Below, in pieces: positions 53,642-62,338 of a stretch of DNA of 64,000 nucleotides; positions within the stretch are counted from its first letter, which is position 1, and the number at the start of each line of letters is the position of its first letter. Below the pieces are notes generated by a model. It was not told the origin of the DNA. It did not search any database and saw only the letters and a program-made list of their open reading frames with translations. The position numbers were made by a program, and so were the translations under genes. This DNA comes from an uncultured Bacteroidia bacterium (GTDB taxonomy: Bacteria > Bacteroidota > Bacteroidia > Bacteroidales > F082): NCBI GenBank assembly GCA_902785755.1, contig CACZZO010000004.1:184772-248771 (forward strand), written 5' to 3'.

Positions 53642-54667
53642 ATGAAAAGACCATTTTTCCTCATTGTTTTGGCTTTTGCCTTCACCTCTTGCGAGCGTGC
53701 CTTTATGGAGCAAGACGAACCCTCGAACCCTGTCAATGTGTTCGACTATCTTTGGAACCAAGTGGACCAGCAATATGCCTTCTTCGATGTGAAAAACATT
53801 GATTGGGACTCGGTGCGCGAAGTATATCGCCCGATGGTGAACGACAATATGTCGAATGACAGCCTTTTCCGCGTGTGCGCCGCCATGCTCAACACCTTGC
53901 AGGACGGCCACACCAACTTGATTGCAGGCTTCGATGTGTCGCGCAACGACTCGGTGTATTACAAGATGTATGCGGAGAACAACATAGACGAAAACGTTGT
54001 TTTGCTAAACTATTTGACTGTCAATCATCACACTACGGGGAGTTTTATGCACAATGCCATCCGTAACGGCGCGGTGGCCTATATCCGCTATTCGTCGTTC
54101 AGCGACTACATCAGCGAGGGAAGTTTGAAGTATTTGGTGAACCGTTACAAGAACTGCAAGGGTATGGTCATCGACTTGCGCCAAAACAGTGGAGGCAGCA
54201 TCAGCAACATTGCTGCTTTGCTCAGCATTTTCGACAACCACAAGCAGCCTTTGTATCAATGCCAAGCGAAATCGGGACCTGCGCATGATGCCTTTGCCGA
54301 TGCCGTGACGGTATATGCCGCCGACAGCAGCATTTTAGGGAAGCACAACGCCTACACCAAGCCCGTGGCGGTGCTCATCGACCGTGGCTCCTACAGCGCG
54401 ACCTCGTTTTTTGCCATTTGCACGATGGCTTACGACAACATTCGTTTGTTTGGCGATTACTCAGGCGGCGGCCTCGGCCTGCCCAACGGTGGTGTATTGC
54501 CCAACGGCTGGACCTATCGTTTCAGTACGACCCGAACCCTCGCCATCGATGGCCGAAACTACGAGAACGGCGTGCCGCCTGATGTGCGCGTCTTGTTAGA
54601 CCCTGCCTGCACTGTGCAAGGCGTTGACAACGTGATTGAGGCAGCTGCTGACTGGATTCTTGAATAG
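53642..54667 (+). CDS. S41 family peptidase lipoprotein
   Basis: 341 aa. Signal peptide with lipobox AFTSC. An N-terminal helical part with VFDYLWNQVDQQYAFFD and MLNTLQDGHTNLI, typical of tricorn/C-terminal-processing peptidases, then the protease core: GMVIDLRQNSGGSISNI, PVAVLIDRGSYSATSFFA with the probable catalytic Ser, and GDYSGGGLGLPNGGVLPNG. No PDZ domain is obvious. Likely a periplasm-facing or surface serine protease of unknown substrate. Eight bp after the barrel gene. Confidence 0.9.
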   Translation: MKRPFFLIVLAFAFTSCERAFMEQDEPSNPVNVFDYLWNQVDQQYAFFDVKNIDWDSVREVYRPMVNDNMSNDSLFRVCAAMLNTLQDGHTNLIAGFDVSRNDSVYYKMYAENNIDENVVLLNYLTVNHHTTGSFMHNAIRNGAVAYIRYSSFSDYISEGSLKYLVNRYKNCKGMVIDLRQNSGGSISNIAALLSIFDNHKQPLYQCQAKSGPAHDAFADAVTVYAADSSILGKHNAYTKPVAVLIDRGSYSATSFFAICTMAYDNIRLFGDYSGGGLGLPNGGVLPNGWTYRFSTTRTLAIDGRNYENGVPPDVRVLLDPACTVQGVDNVIEAAADWILE

Positions 54668-54696
54668 TTGAGAGTTTAGGGTTTAGAGTTTAGGGT
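54668..54696. repeat. Short repeat, copy C of the CCTAAACTCTAAAC family
   Basis: Right after the S41 stop; the minus strand reads CCTAAACTCTAAAC twice-over with degenerate flanks. Shared with 17446-17489 and 21504-21536. Confidence 0.75.
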
Positions 54697-54723
54697 TGTC
54701 ACACCGTGGCAGCCGCGTTTTGT

Positions 54724-55884
54724 TCAATTGATGGTTAGCACCTTTTCATTATAAATCCGATTGATCCAAAGGGCGAAGAATTTGTCGGTGACGGAGTATT
54801 CCCTATGGATTTCGGTGATGAGGTTCTGGTTGAGCAGTTGCCTGATGGCCGACTGTATCGCGCTGGCCGATTCCAAGTTGTGCTTTTTGGTGAAAGCCAA
54901 GGAAGTTACCCGTGAGGCCATGCCCTCGGCAGCGATGGCGTAAAGCAAGGGTTTTTGCTTTTCCGAAAGAGCGGAGAGGATTTCCATATAGGTGGTTTCC
55001 TTGTCGCTCAGAACACGGTCGATGGCCTCCATGATGGTGTCGAGCCGGCAAGTTCCGCCTTTGCCCGTGAGCGCAAAAGCCTCGTTGAACACCTTTTGCA
55101 TATAGAAAGTGTGGCCCTTGAACAAATCGTAGACATAACGAAGGCTCTCATCGTCAACGTTTTTGCGCGATTCGTGGAACAATCTGCTGACGAAAGTCGA
55201 ATAGACATCAAAAGGAATCTCGTTAAGTTCAAGAGTGTCAGCACTTTGATAGAATGGTCGCGCCGACGAACTGAACATCTGGGTCATAATGCTTCGCTCG
55301 CTGCCCGCAAACACAAAGTTGCAGTTTTGCATCTGCTGGATATGGCCTCGCAGCAACGCTTCAACATTCTTTTCGGGGTAATGCGTGATTTGCTGGAACT
55401 CGTCGATGGCCATGATGCAAGGCTTGTTGGCTCGGTCGAGATAGTCGAAAATCTCCTCCAAAGTGAGTTCGGCATTAGCGATGTCGCCCAATTCCACGCC
55501 AAACGAAGGACTACCGTTCAAAGTGTCGATGCTGATGGTGCCACTCAGCGATTTCAAGGCCTGTATGAAGCCTTTTGCAAGCCTTTTTCCTCGCGGAACA
55601 AGCTCTTTATAGATACTTCTTCCCAAATTATAGGTGAATTCCCGCAGGTTTGAGGTATGCAAAATATCGACAAAAAAGGTAAAATACTCGTCGCTGATAC
55701 GCACATCGTCATAGCAATGGTGTATCAGTCCCGTCTTGCCCATCCTGCGGGGTGAAATCAGCACTACATTGTTGCCATTTGTCAGATAATGAATGAGTTT
55801 GTCTGATTCTTTCTCGCGGTCACAGAAGAGTTCTGTCGGGATTTTTCCCATGATAATGAAGGGGTTTTTCTGTTTTGAAGCCAT
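54724..55884 (-). CDS. AAA/STAND-like ATPase (archaeal-type ATPase family)
   Basis: 386 aa from MASKQKNPFII. FCDREKESDKLIHYLTNGNNVVLISPRRMGKTGLI holds the Walker A variant PRRMGKT (residues about 46-52), CIMAIDEFQQI is Walker B, and VFAGSERSIM the sensor 1 region. The C-terminal part is a winged-helix-like domain (LLNQNLITEIHREYSVTDKFFALWINRIY). This family is frequent in Bacteroidetes as single genes; function unknown, possibly a mobile or defence-related NTPase. Confidence 0.88.
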   Translation of the reverse strand: MASKQKNPFIIMGKIPTELFCDREKESDKLIHYLTNGNNVVLISPRRMGKTGLIHHCYDDVRISDEYFTFFVDILHTSNLREFTYNLGRSIYKELVPRGKRLAKGFIQALKSLSGTISIDTLNGSPSFGVELGDIANAELTLEEIFDYLDRANKPCIMAIDEFQQITHYPEKNVEALLRGHIQQMQNCNFVFAGSERSIMTQMFSSSARPFYQSADTLELNEIPFDVYSTFVSRLFHESRKNVDDESLRYVYDLFKGHTFYMQKVFNEAFALTGKGGTCRLDTIMEAIDRVLSDKETTYMEILSALSEKQKPLLYAIAAEGMASRVTSLAFTKKHNLESASAIQSAIRQLLNQNLITEIHREYSVTDKFFALWINRIYNEKVLTIN

Positions 55885-55905
55885 GATATTTCTGTTATTC
55901 GGCGG

Positions 55906-55913
55906 CAAAGATA
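55906..55913 (-). promoter_or_regulatory. -7 box for the STAND-like ATPase gene
   Basis: TATCTTTG on the minus strand, 21 bp before the ATG at 55884. Confidence 0.55.
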
Positions 55914-56044
55914 ATTATTTTATTAGAATTATGCTGAGAAAATAATTTTTTTAGTATAAAAAATCATCGGAACATTTTAGGACACAAACAATAATTCCCC
56001 CATCTCTCCGTTAAAAAGAATGTTTTTAAACCATTTGAATTGAA

Positions 56045-58459
56045 ATGAAACACCATTTTTTCCGCCAATGGCTCATGGTCATTGGCTTTGCGTTGGCCTG
56101 TTTGCCGGCTTTGGCCCAACGACGCACCATCAGTGGCTATGTGATGGACGCCGCCAGCAAGGAAACCCTCATCGGGGCGACCGTTTTCGACAAGAACTCA
56201 GGGAAAGGCTGTGCCACAAATAGTTATGGTTTCTACACCCTGACTTTGAACCAAGGCCAAGTGGACTTGCAAATCTCATACGTGGGCTATACCCAGCAGA
56301 ACCAAACCCTCGACCTGAAGGAAAACACGAACCTCAACTTCATGCTCGAAACCAACACCACTTTGGACGAAGTGGTCGTGGAGGCCTCGCGAGCCACGGT
56401 GAGTGCCCGCAGCCCGCAGATGAGCGTGGTGGAACTGCCTGTGCAGCAAATCAAAAGCATCCCGACTTTGTTTGGCGAGACGGATGTCTTGAAAGCCATT
56501 CAGTTGCTGCCCGGAGTGCAGAACGGCTCGGAAGGCTCGGCGGGCATGTATGTGCGTGGCGGCGGTCCTGACGAGAATTTGTTGCTCTTGGACGGGGTGC
56601 CAGTCTATAACGTCAATCACATGCTCGGTTTCTTCTCCGTATTCAATCCCGACGCGCTTAAAAACGTCACCTTATATAAAGGTAGTTTCCCGGCGCATTT
56701 CGGAGGCCGGCTTTCGTCGGTGGTCGACATTCGCATGAAGGAAGGCGACATGCAGAAATACCACGGCAACGCCAGCATCGGCCTCATTTCGTCGAAGTTC
56801 AACTTTGAAGGCCCGATTGTGAAGGACAAGCTGTCGTTCAACCTCTCGTATCGCCGCACTTACGGCGACCTGCTCATCAAGCCCGCCCTTTGGGTTGCTT
56901 CGTGGAGCGTGCCTGAAATCAGCAAACTGAGCGTGGGGTATTATTTTTACGATTTCAACGGCAAACTCAACTGGAAGATTTCGGACAAGGATCGTTTGTA
57001 TTTGAGTTTCTACACCGGCGACGATGCCATCTATTTTGGCGTGAAAAACAAGGACTTCATTGCCGACGATACCGAATACACTCACCGCATCAAGCTCAAC
57101 TGGAAATGGGGCAATAAGGTGGCCGCCCTGCGCTGGAACCATGTCATTTCGCAAAAACTGTTCATGGACGCTTCGTTCAACTACACGCAATACCGACACA
57201 ACCTCGGCATGGGTTTGATGGAAGAGGACATCTACCTGCCCACCAACACTTCAACGAAAAACGAGTTCAACATGGCCTACAAGTCGGGCATTAATGACTT
57301 TACGGCCAAGGTTGATTTCGCCTACACGCCCTTGCCCAACCATGAAATCCGCTTTGGAGGCAACTACACCTACCACATTTTCCGCCCCGAGGTGCAGTCG
57401 ATGAGGATGGAAGAAGGGCAGCAGGCCATGATTGACACCGTCGTGGGTTCGCCGAATGTGTATGCCCACGAAACGGCCCTTTACGTCGAGGACAACATGA
57501 CTTTCGGCGACATTTTCCGCGTGAACGCAGGCGTGCATTATTCCACTTTCACCGTTGAGGGCAAGACTTATCAAAGTGTGCAACCACGTCTGAGCACAAG
57601 CGTAATGTTGGCTTCCAATTTCTCGCTCAAGGCGGGCTATGCCTACATGACGCAATATGTTCATTTGCTGTCGAATAGCAGCCTCAGCCTACCCACCGAC
57701 TTGTGGGTGCCCGTGACGGCGAAAATCGTCCCGATGAACGCGCATCAATGGTCGGTTGGGGCGTTTTATGAGTTGCCGCGCCTGTTCGACATTTCGGTAG
57801 AAGGCTACTATAAGACTATGGACAACTTGCTCGAATATAAGGATGGCGCATCGTTTTTCGGCTCCTCGGAGCGATGGGACGAGAAAGTTTGCATGGGCAA
57901 AGGCTGGGCCTACGGCGTTGAGTTGCTCGTGCAGCGTAGTTTCGGCAAAACAACGGGTTGGATTGGCTACACTTGGGCACATTCCAAGCGGCAGTTCGAC
58001 CGCGAGGGACAGATGATTAATAATGGAAAAGTGTTTCCGGCCAAATACGACCGTCGCCACGACATCAGCGTCACCGTGCAGCACAAGTTCAGCGACAAGT
58101 TCGACCTGAGCGGCACTTGGGTTTTCAGCAGTGGCAATTGCGGCACGCTCGGCACGCAGGTTTATGAAGGATTGCCCAACGATTGGGGCGAATTCCAGCA
58201 CATCAATGCCTTGGAACGCAACAACTTCCGCATGGGCAACTATCATCGCCTTGATTTGGGCGCCAACATGCACTTTCCGTTGAATCCGGGTTTGCTCACC
58301 CTCAATTTCAGCGCTTACAATGTCTATAACCACAACAACCCCTTCCTCGTCTATACGGACTATGTTTACGACGAATCCACCCAGCAAACCGAGAAAAAAC
58401 TGATGCAAGTCAGCATTTTTCCAATAATTCCTTCGTTTAGTTTGAGTTATAAATTCTAA
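56045..58459 (+). CDS. TonB-dependent receptor with carboxypeptidase-like N-terminal domain
   Basis: 804 aa. Signal peptide, then a carboxypeptidase D regulatory-like domain (TISGYVMDAASKETLIGATVFDK; residues 27-105), the plug (LKAIQLLPGVQNGSEGSAGMYVRGGGPDENLLLLDGVPVYN), and a long barrel ending in FIPSFSLSYKF-type aromatic residues. It imports an unknown ligand across the outer membrane. The next gene encodes a DUF4249 lipoprotein; the two form a frequent Bacteroidetes pair distinct from SusC/SusD. Confidence 0.94.
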   Translation: MKHHFFRQWLMVIGFALACLPALAQRRTISGYVMDAASKETLIGATVFDKNSGKGCATNSYGFYTLTLNQGQVDLQISYVGYTQQNQTLDLKENTNLNFMLETNTTLDEVVVEASRATVSARSPQMSVVELPVQQIKSIPTLFGETDVLKAIQLLPGVQNGSEGSAGMYVRGGGPDENLLLLDGVPVYNVNHMLGFFSVFNPDALKNVTLYKGSFPAHFGGRLSSVVDIRMKEGDMQKYHGNASIGLISSKFNFEGPIVKDKLSFNLSYRRTYGDLLIKPALWVASWSVPEISKLSVGYYFYDFNGKLNWKISDKDRLYLSFYTGDDAIYFGVKNKDFIADDTEYTHRIKLNWKWGNKVAALRWNHVISQKLFMDASFNYTQYRHNLGMGLMEEDIYLPTNTSTKNEFNMAYKSGINDFTAKVDFAYTPLPNHEIRFGGNYTYHIFRPEVQSMRMEEGQQAMIDTVVGSPNVYAHETALYVEDNMTFGDIFRVNAGVHYSTFTVEGKTYQSVQPRLSTSVMLASNFSLKAGYAYMTQYVHLLSNSSLSLPTDLWVPVTAKIVPMNAHQWSVGAFYELPRLFDISVEGYYKTMDNLLEYKDGASFFGSSERWDEKVCMGKGWAYGVELLVQRSFGKTTGWIGYTWAHSKRQFDREGQMINNGKVFPAKYDRRHDISVTVQHKFSDKFDLSGTWVFSSGNCGTLGTQVYEGLPNDWGEFQHINALERNNFRMGNYHRLDLGANMHFPLNPGLLTLNFSAYNVYNHNNPFLVYTDYVYDESTQQTEKKLMQVSIFPIIPSFSLSYKF

Positions 58460-58549
58460 ACTATGGCCAATGGCTGATGACTATGGCCAACCCAACAGAA
58501 AACTAACCATAGTCATAGGCCATAAACCATTGTAAAACAAGATACAACA

Positions 58550-59599
58550 ATGAAGACAAACATTTTGACCTTTATCACAATTGCAACCACAATATTCCTT
58601 GCTTCCTGCGAAAAGGAAATCGAGTTCAAAGGCGAACAAATCGACCCGAAGTTGGTTATCAACAGCATCGTTGAGCCGGGACAGCCCGTGAAGGCTTACA
58701 TCAGCAAAAGCATTTTCTTCCTCGACAACGATAGCAACATGCAAGCCCCTGATGACGTTGTGGCTACACTTTATGTGAACGGCAACCGCATCGGCGAACT
58801 GACACGGCAACCCGACACTATTTGGACGGGTTATGAATACGTCGACATGGATAGCGTGAAGCCTGCTTACAAGATAGTTCCCGCTTTCGTCAGCGAATAT
58901 TGCCCCAACGAAGGCGATGTGGTGAAAATCACAGCCTCGGCCAATGGTTTCGACGAGGTGGAAGGTTCCACAAGTCCTGTGCCCAATGCGGTGACATGGA
59001 GCCTCGGCGATTGCCAGACCAAACTTTGGGAGGTGTCGTTTGAGGAATATGAGGGCGATACGATTTGGACGATTATGGGACAATTGGAACTGACCGTTGA
59101 AATCGCCGACCCCAATCCCGGACAGACCGACTATTTCAAGATTCATTTGGAAAACGACGGCTATTCCGACTATGATAGTGGCAACAGTTTCTACATCAGC
59201 ACGTCATACGACGACCCTGTTTTCGGTGCCAATGTCTCCGACAATGATTACATCAACATCGATTTTCAGTCGAGGCCCGAAGGCGTGTTCACGGACATGC
59301 TTTTCGATGGCAAGTCATACCAAATCAAGCTGCCGCTTTATCTTTATTTCACCTTGTGGGAAGACTTCGACGAGGATTTTTTCCAAATATCCGTCAGTTT
59401 GCAGCATCTCAGCAAGGAATACTACTACTATCTGAACACCTGCGAGCAAGGCAGCGAGATAGACCAGTTCTTTGCCGAACCCGTCCAGACATATACCAAC
59501 GTGAACGGCGGCTACGGCATTGTGGCCGCACATACGGTTGACACGGTTTGGATGGAGTTGCCGCTCTATTCTTCCGTTACACGCGATGTGCTACCATAA
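58550..59599 (+). CDS. DUF4249 surface lipoprotein
   Basis: 349 aa. Signal peptide with lipobox FLASC. CEKEIEFKGEQIDPKLVINSIVEPGQPVKAYISKSIFFLD matches the DUF4249 start, and VEIADPNPGQTDYFKI the middle. It presumably caps the TonB receptor encoded upstream, in the way SusD caps SusC (inference). The end overlaps the converging nucleotidase gene by 34 bp. Confidence 0.92.
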   Translation: MKTNILTFITIATTIFLASCEKEIEFKGEQIDPKLVINSIVEPGQPVKAYISKSIFFLDNDSNMQAPDDVVATLYVNGNRIGELTRQPDTIWTGYEYVDMDSVKPAYKIVPAFVSEYCPNEGDVVKITASANGFDEVEGSTSPVPNAVTWSLGDCQTKLWEVSFEEYEGDTIWTIMGQLELTVEIADPNPGQTDYFKIHLENDGYSDYDSGNSFYISTSYDDPVFGANVSDNDYINIDFQSRPEGVFTDMLFDGKSYQIKLPLYLYFTLWEDFDEDFFQISVSLQHLSKEYYYYLNTCEQGSEIDQFFAEPVQTYTNVNGGYGIVAAHTVDTVWMELPLYSSVTRDVLP

Positions 59600-60996
59600 T
59601 CAATCTCAGGATGTTGCGACAGATATTCCAACAAGAGTTCGTTGGATGTCTTGAAAGTGGATTGGCCCGCGTCCTTGTGCTCAAAGTCGAACACTGACGA
59701 CATGTAACTGTTCATCACAATGTTGTATTTGGCGTTGAGGTCCAAGGGCTTGCCGTTCTCCAAAGTCACTTTGAGGTCGGTCATTTCGCCGTTGTCGTCC
59801 ACCTTATAAGTATAGGAGCAGCCTGAGCAATAAATCGGGCCTCTGTCGGTGGTGAAGCATGTTTTCATCAGGTCGATGATTTCCTGTCCGCTGAAGGTGA
59901 AGGCGATGATTTCGTTGTCGAAAGGGTCGAGGGCGAGGATGTCTTTCAGCGTGACGGGGCGCACCGAGAGTGTGTCGAAACGCACGCCGCCCGGGTTCTG
60001 GAAGCCCATTTCGGCACCGGTGGTATAGCGGATGGCATCGGTCATCAGGCATCCGAGTGATTCCGCGCTTGCGACGGGCGTAGTGTTGTTGGCGACTACC
60101 CTACAAAAGTATTCGTTGCTGTTGTATTTGTCGACCAGGGCCTTCACCTCGGCGTTGCGCTTCGGGAAGTCCTTGATGGAAAGCAATTGCATATCTTTGT
60201 CGACCACTTTGCCATTGCGAAGGGTGAAGGTGCTGAGGCTCACAAACTTGACCTTACACTCGGCTTGGGTCACCAACACATCGCCGACCAATTGTTTTTC
60301 GGCCACGCGAGTGTGGCTGTGTCCGCCGAAAATGGCATCCAATTGAGGGAACTGGGCGGCGGTTTCGCGGTCGTCCTCGTAGCCGCAGTGGGAAAGGAGG
60401 AAGAGCAGGTCGCACTGGCCGCGCAGTTCGTTGATGTACTTGGGCAACACTTTGGCAATGGAATCGAAATGCGAGCCGCCTGAGTTTCTCGGATGGAAGT
60501 CGGGAAGGCCGTTTTCGCCCACTTGAATACCACCTATCACACCGATTTTCAGTCCGTTGCGCTCAAAAATCCTGTAAGGATACACATTGGGCATCTGGAG
60601 TGTGTCGTCGAAGGTGACATTGGCGCACACGAAGGGGAACTTGGCCCAAGTGAGCACGTTGCGCAAGGCGATGGGGCCGCCGTCCCACTCATGGTTGCCA
60701 AAGCATGAAAGGTCGAAGCCGACGGCGTTCATCAGTTCGCTCATCGGGCGGCCGGGTTCGTCGCAACGGTCGTTGATGGGGTTGCCCGAGCGGTTGTCGC
60801 CTGCACCAAAAAGAAGCAAGTCGGGATGGACGCTGCGGAGGCTGTCGATTAATCCGGCCATTTGCGGGAAGTTGTCGATGTTGGCGTGCATGTCGTTGGT
60901 GGAAACGATGTAGATTTTCTGCTCCTTGGGTTGGCAGGCCGAAAGGAAAAGCATGACGGCCAAGGCCATCAGTGTGGTTTTGGAGAGTTTCTTCAT
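59566..60996 (-). CDS. 5'-nucleotidase/UshA-like metallophosphoesterase lipoprotein
   Basis: 476 aa. Lipobox FLSAC. Metallophosphatase motifs: STNDMHANID (DxH), FGAGDNRSG (GDN-type), CFGNHEWDGG (GNHE) and GGHSHTRV. The C-terminal 5'-nucleotidase domain has FQNPGGVRFDTLSVRPVTLKDILALDPFDNEIIAFTFSGQEI. It probably dephosphorylates nucleotides or related phosphates in the periplasm. A 64-aa gene is 5 bp upstream on the same strand. Confidence 0.93.
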   Translation of the reverse strand: MKKLSKTTLMALAVMLFLSACQPKEQKIYIVSTNDMHANIDNFPQMAGLIDSLRSVHPDLLLFGAGDNRSGNPINDRCDEPGRPMSELMNAVGFDLSCFGNHEWDGGPIALRNVLTWAKFPFVCANVTFDDTLQMPNVYPYRIFERNGLKIGVIGGIQVGENGLPDFHPRNSGGSHFDSIAKVLPKYINELRGQCDLLFLLSHCGYEDDRETAAQFPQLDAIFGGHSHTRVAEKQLVGDVLVTQAECKVKFVSLSTFTLRNGKVVDKDMQLLSIKDFPKRNAEVKALVDKYNSNEYFCRVVANNTTPVASAESLGCLMTDAIRYTTGAEMGFQNPGGVRFDTLSVRPVTLKDILALDPFDNEIIAFTFSGQEIIDLMKTCFTTDRGPIYCSGCSYTYKVDDNGEMTDLKVTLENGKPLDLNAKYNIVMNSYMSSVFDFEHKDAGQSTFKTSNELLLEYLSQHPEIDYGSTSRVTEE

Positions 60997-61001
60997 GGTT
61001 T

Positions 61002-61196
61002 TCAGAATTTTACATAAATTTTTGAGTTGGCACGCAATGAGCCGTCCAAGCCGATGATGTTGCCGTAGGCGTCGCGCACTTCCGCGTTTTCGAGGTTCGT
61101 TTCAAGTTGGTTGGCGCGGCAGTAGGCCAGCACCACTGATTTCACCTTTGCGCCGTAATATGTGCGCACTTCGGTGTCGTTGACGAATGTTTTCAT
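61002..61196 (-). CDS. Small protein encoded with the nucleotidase
   Basis: 64 aa. MKTFVNDTEVRTYYGAKVKSVVLAYCR and the ending DGSLRANSKIYVKF give a beta-alpha-beta outline that resembles a small beta-grasp fold; this is inference. No signal peptide. It is 5 bp before the nucleotidase gene, so it is co-transcribed. The leader (61197-61240) is G-free repeats, which marks this as a real start. Confidence 0.7.
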   Translation of the reverse strand: MKTFVNDTEVRTYYGAKVKSVVLAYCRANQLETNLENAEVRDAYGNIIGLDGSLRANSKIYVKF

Positions 61197-61240
61197 ATTG
61201 TTGAATTGTTGGTTGTTGAATTGTTTAATTGTTGATCAGA
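61197..61240 (-). repeat. CAACAATTCAACA repeats in the leader of the 64-aa gene
   Basis: On the minus strand, repeats of CAACAATTCAACA and AACAATTCAACAA directly before the ATG, without G. Same word as in the S46 leader (39858-39894). Confidence 0.75.
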
Positions 61241-61265
61241 AGGTAACAAATTCAAATTTTTTCTC

Positions 61266-61331
61266 TACTTTTGCAGCGTTGATTCCCATTAACCTCTGGC
61301 CGCAAGGTCAAGTTAGTGGGTTTTGTTTTTG
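61266..61331 (+). ncRNA. Candidate small RNA or leader with terminator
   Basis: A -7 box TACTTTTG (61266-61273) is followed within 12 bases by a strong hairpin: outer arms CCCATTAAC (61285-61293) and GTTAGTGGG (61312-61320), inner TGGCC/GGTCA with a GCAA tetraloop (61302-61305), then TTTTGTTTTTG (61321-61331). The metallopeptidase gene has its own promoter after this, so a short separate transcript of about 50 nt is plausible. No -33 element was seen for the first box. Confidence 0.5.
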
Positions 61332-61369
61332 TATCAAACGAATTGCAAAATTACGCTTTTTCGCCAAAT

Positions 61370-61402
61370 TTTGAAATTCTCTTGAACTTTTTCCTATTTT
61401 TG
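61370..61402 (+). promoter_or_regulatory. Promoter of the zinc metallopeptidase gene
   Basis: TTTG (61370-61373), 21 bp spacer, TATTTTTG (61395-61402), 34 bp before the ATG at 61437. Confidence 0.7.
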
Positions 61403-61436
61403 TTGCCCAAATTAACCCTAAAAAAACGAAAACACC

Positions 61437-62303
61437 ATGAGATTAGAAGGACGCAGAGAAAGCACCAACGTGGAAGACCGCCGTGGAAAGAAAACCGTTG
61501 CCGCTGCCGGCGGAATCGGTATCGGCGGCATTATCATTTATTTGATTATCAGCCTTATGGGCGGCGACCCCAGTGCCGTCATGGAACAGATGCAACAAGG
61601 CGCATCGACCGAGTATGTCGACGACGGCAAGGACTACAGCCAAGTGGATGCCGAACTGATGACGTTCTGCAAGCGCATCCTCGCCGGCACCGAGGACGTG
61701 TGGACGCGCGAATTCCAGAAAATGGGCCGCACCTACCACGCCCCCAAGATGGTCATCTACAGCGATGCCGTCAACTCGGGCTGCGGCAACGCAACCTCGG
61801 CGGGCGGGCCTTTCTATTGCTCAGCCGACAACACGGTCTACCTTGACCTTGAGTTTTTCAAGAGCATGAAACGCCAAATCGGGGCCGACGGCGACTTCGC
61901 CTACGCCTATGTGATTGCCCACGAGGTGGGCCACCATGTGCAAAACGAACTCGGCATTTTGGGTCAGGCGCACCAGCAGATGGCGCAATATGGCCGCAAC
62001 ACGCCCAAAGCCAACGAAGTGAGCGTGCGCCTCGAATTGCAGGCCGACTTCTTCGCCGGCGTGTGGGCCTACAACGACAACAAGATGTTCGGCTCGCTCG
62101 AAGACGGCGACATTGAGGAAGCCCTCAACGCGGCGGCCAAAATCGGCGACGACTATTTGCAAAAGCAAGCCTACGGCCGCACCGCGCCCGAAACCTTCAA
62201 CCACGGCACCAGCGCCCAACGCTCGCGCTGGCTGAAGAAAGGCCTCACGACGGGCGACGTTTCGCTGGGCGACACGTTCTCGCCTGCTTATAGTGCGCTG
62301 TAA
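61437..62303 (+). CDS. YpfJ-type neutral zinc metallopeptidase
   Basis: 288 aa. MRLEGRRESTNVEDRRG start, one transmembrane helix (residues about 22-41), then the zinc site IAHEVGHHVQNELG (His162, Glu163, His166) and a downstream LELQADFFAGVWAYN with the third ligand region. The domain with SGCGNATSAGGPFYCSADNTVYLDL before HExxH is characteristic of this family. Inner-membrane-anchored, active site outside; substrate unknown. Monocistronic. Confidence 0.93.
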   Translation: MRLEGRRESTNVEDRRGKKTVAAAGGIGIGGIIIYLIISLMGGDPSAVMEQMQQGASTEYVDDGKDYSQVDAELMTFCKRILAGTEDVWTREFQKMGRTYHAPKMVIYSDAVNSGCGNATSAGGPFYCSADNTVYLDLEFFKSMKRQIGADGDFAYAYVIAHEVGHHVQNELGILGQAHQQMAQYGRNTPKANEVSVRLELQADFFAGVWAYNDNKMFGSLEDGDIEEALNAAAKIGDDYLQKQAYGRTAPETFNHGTSAQRSRWLKKGLTTGDVSLGDTFSPAYSAL

Positions 62304-62338
62304 GTCAAGGAATTTGGTTGGAAAATTTGGGAAAAGCG

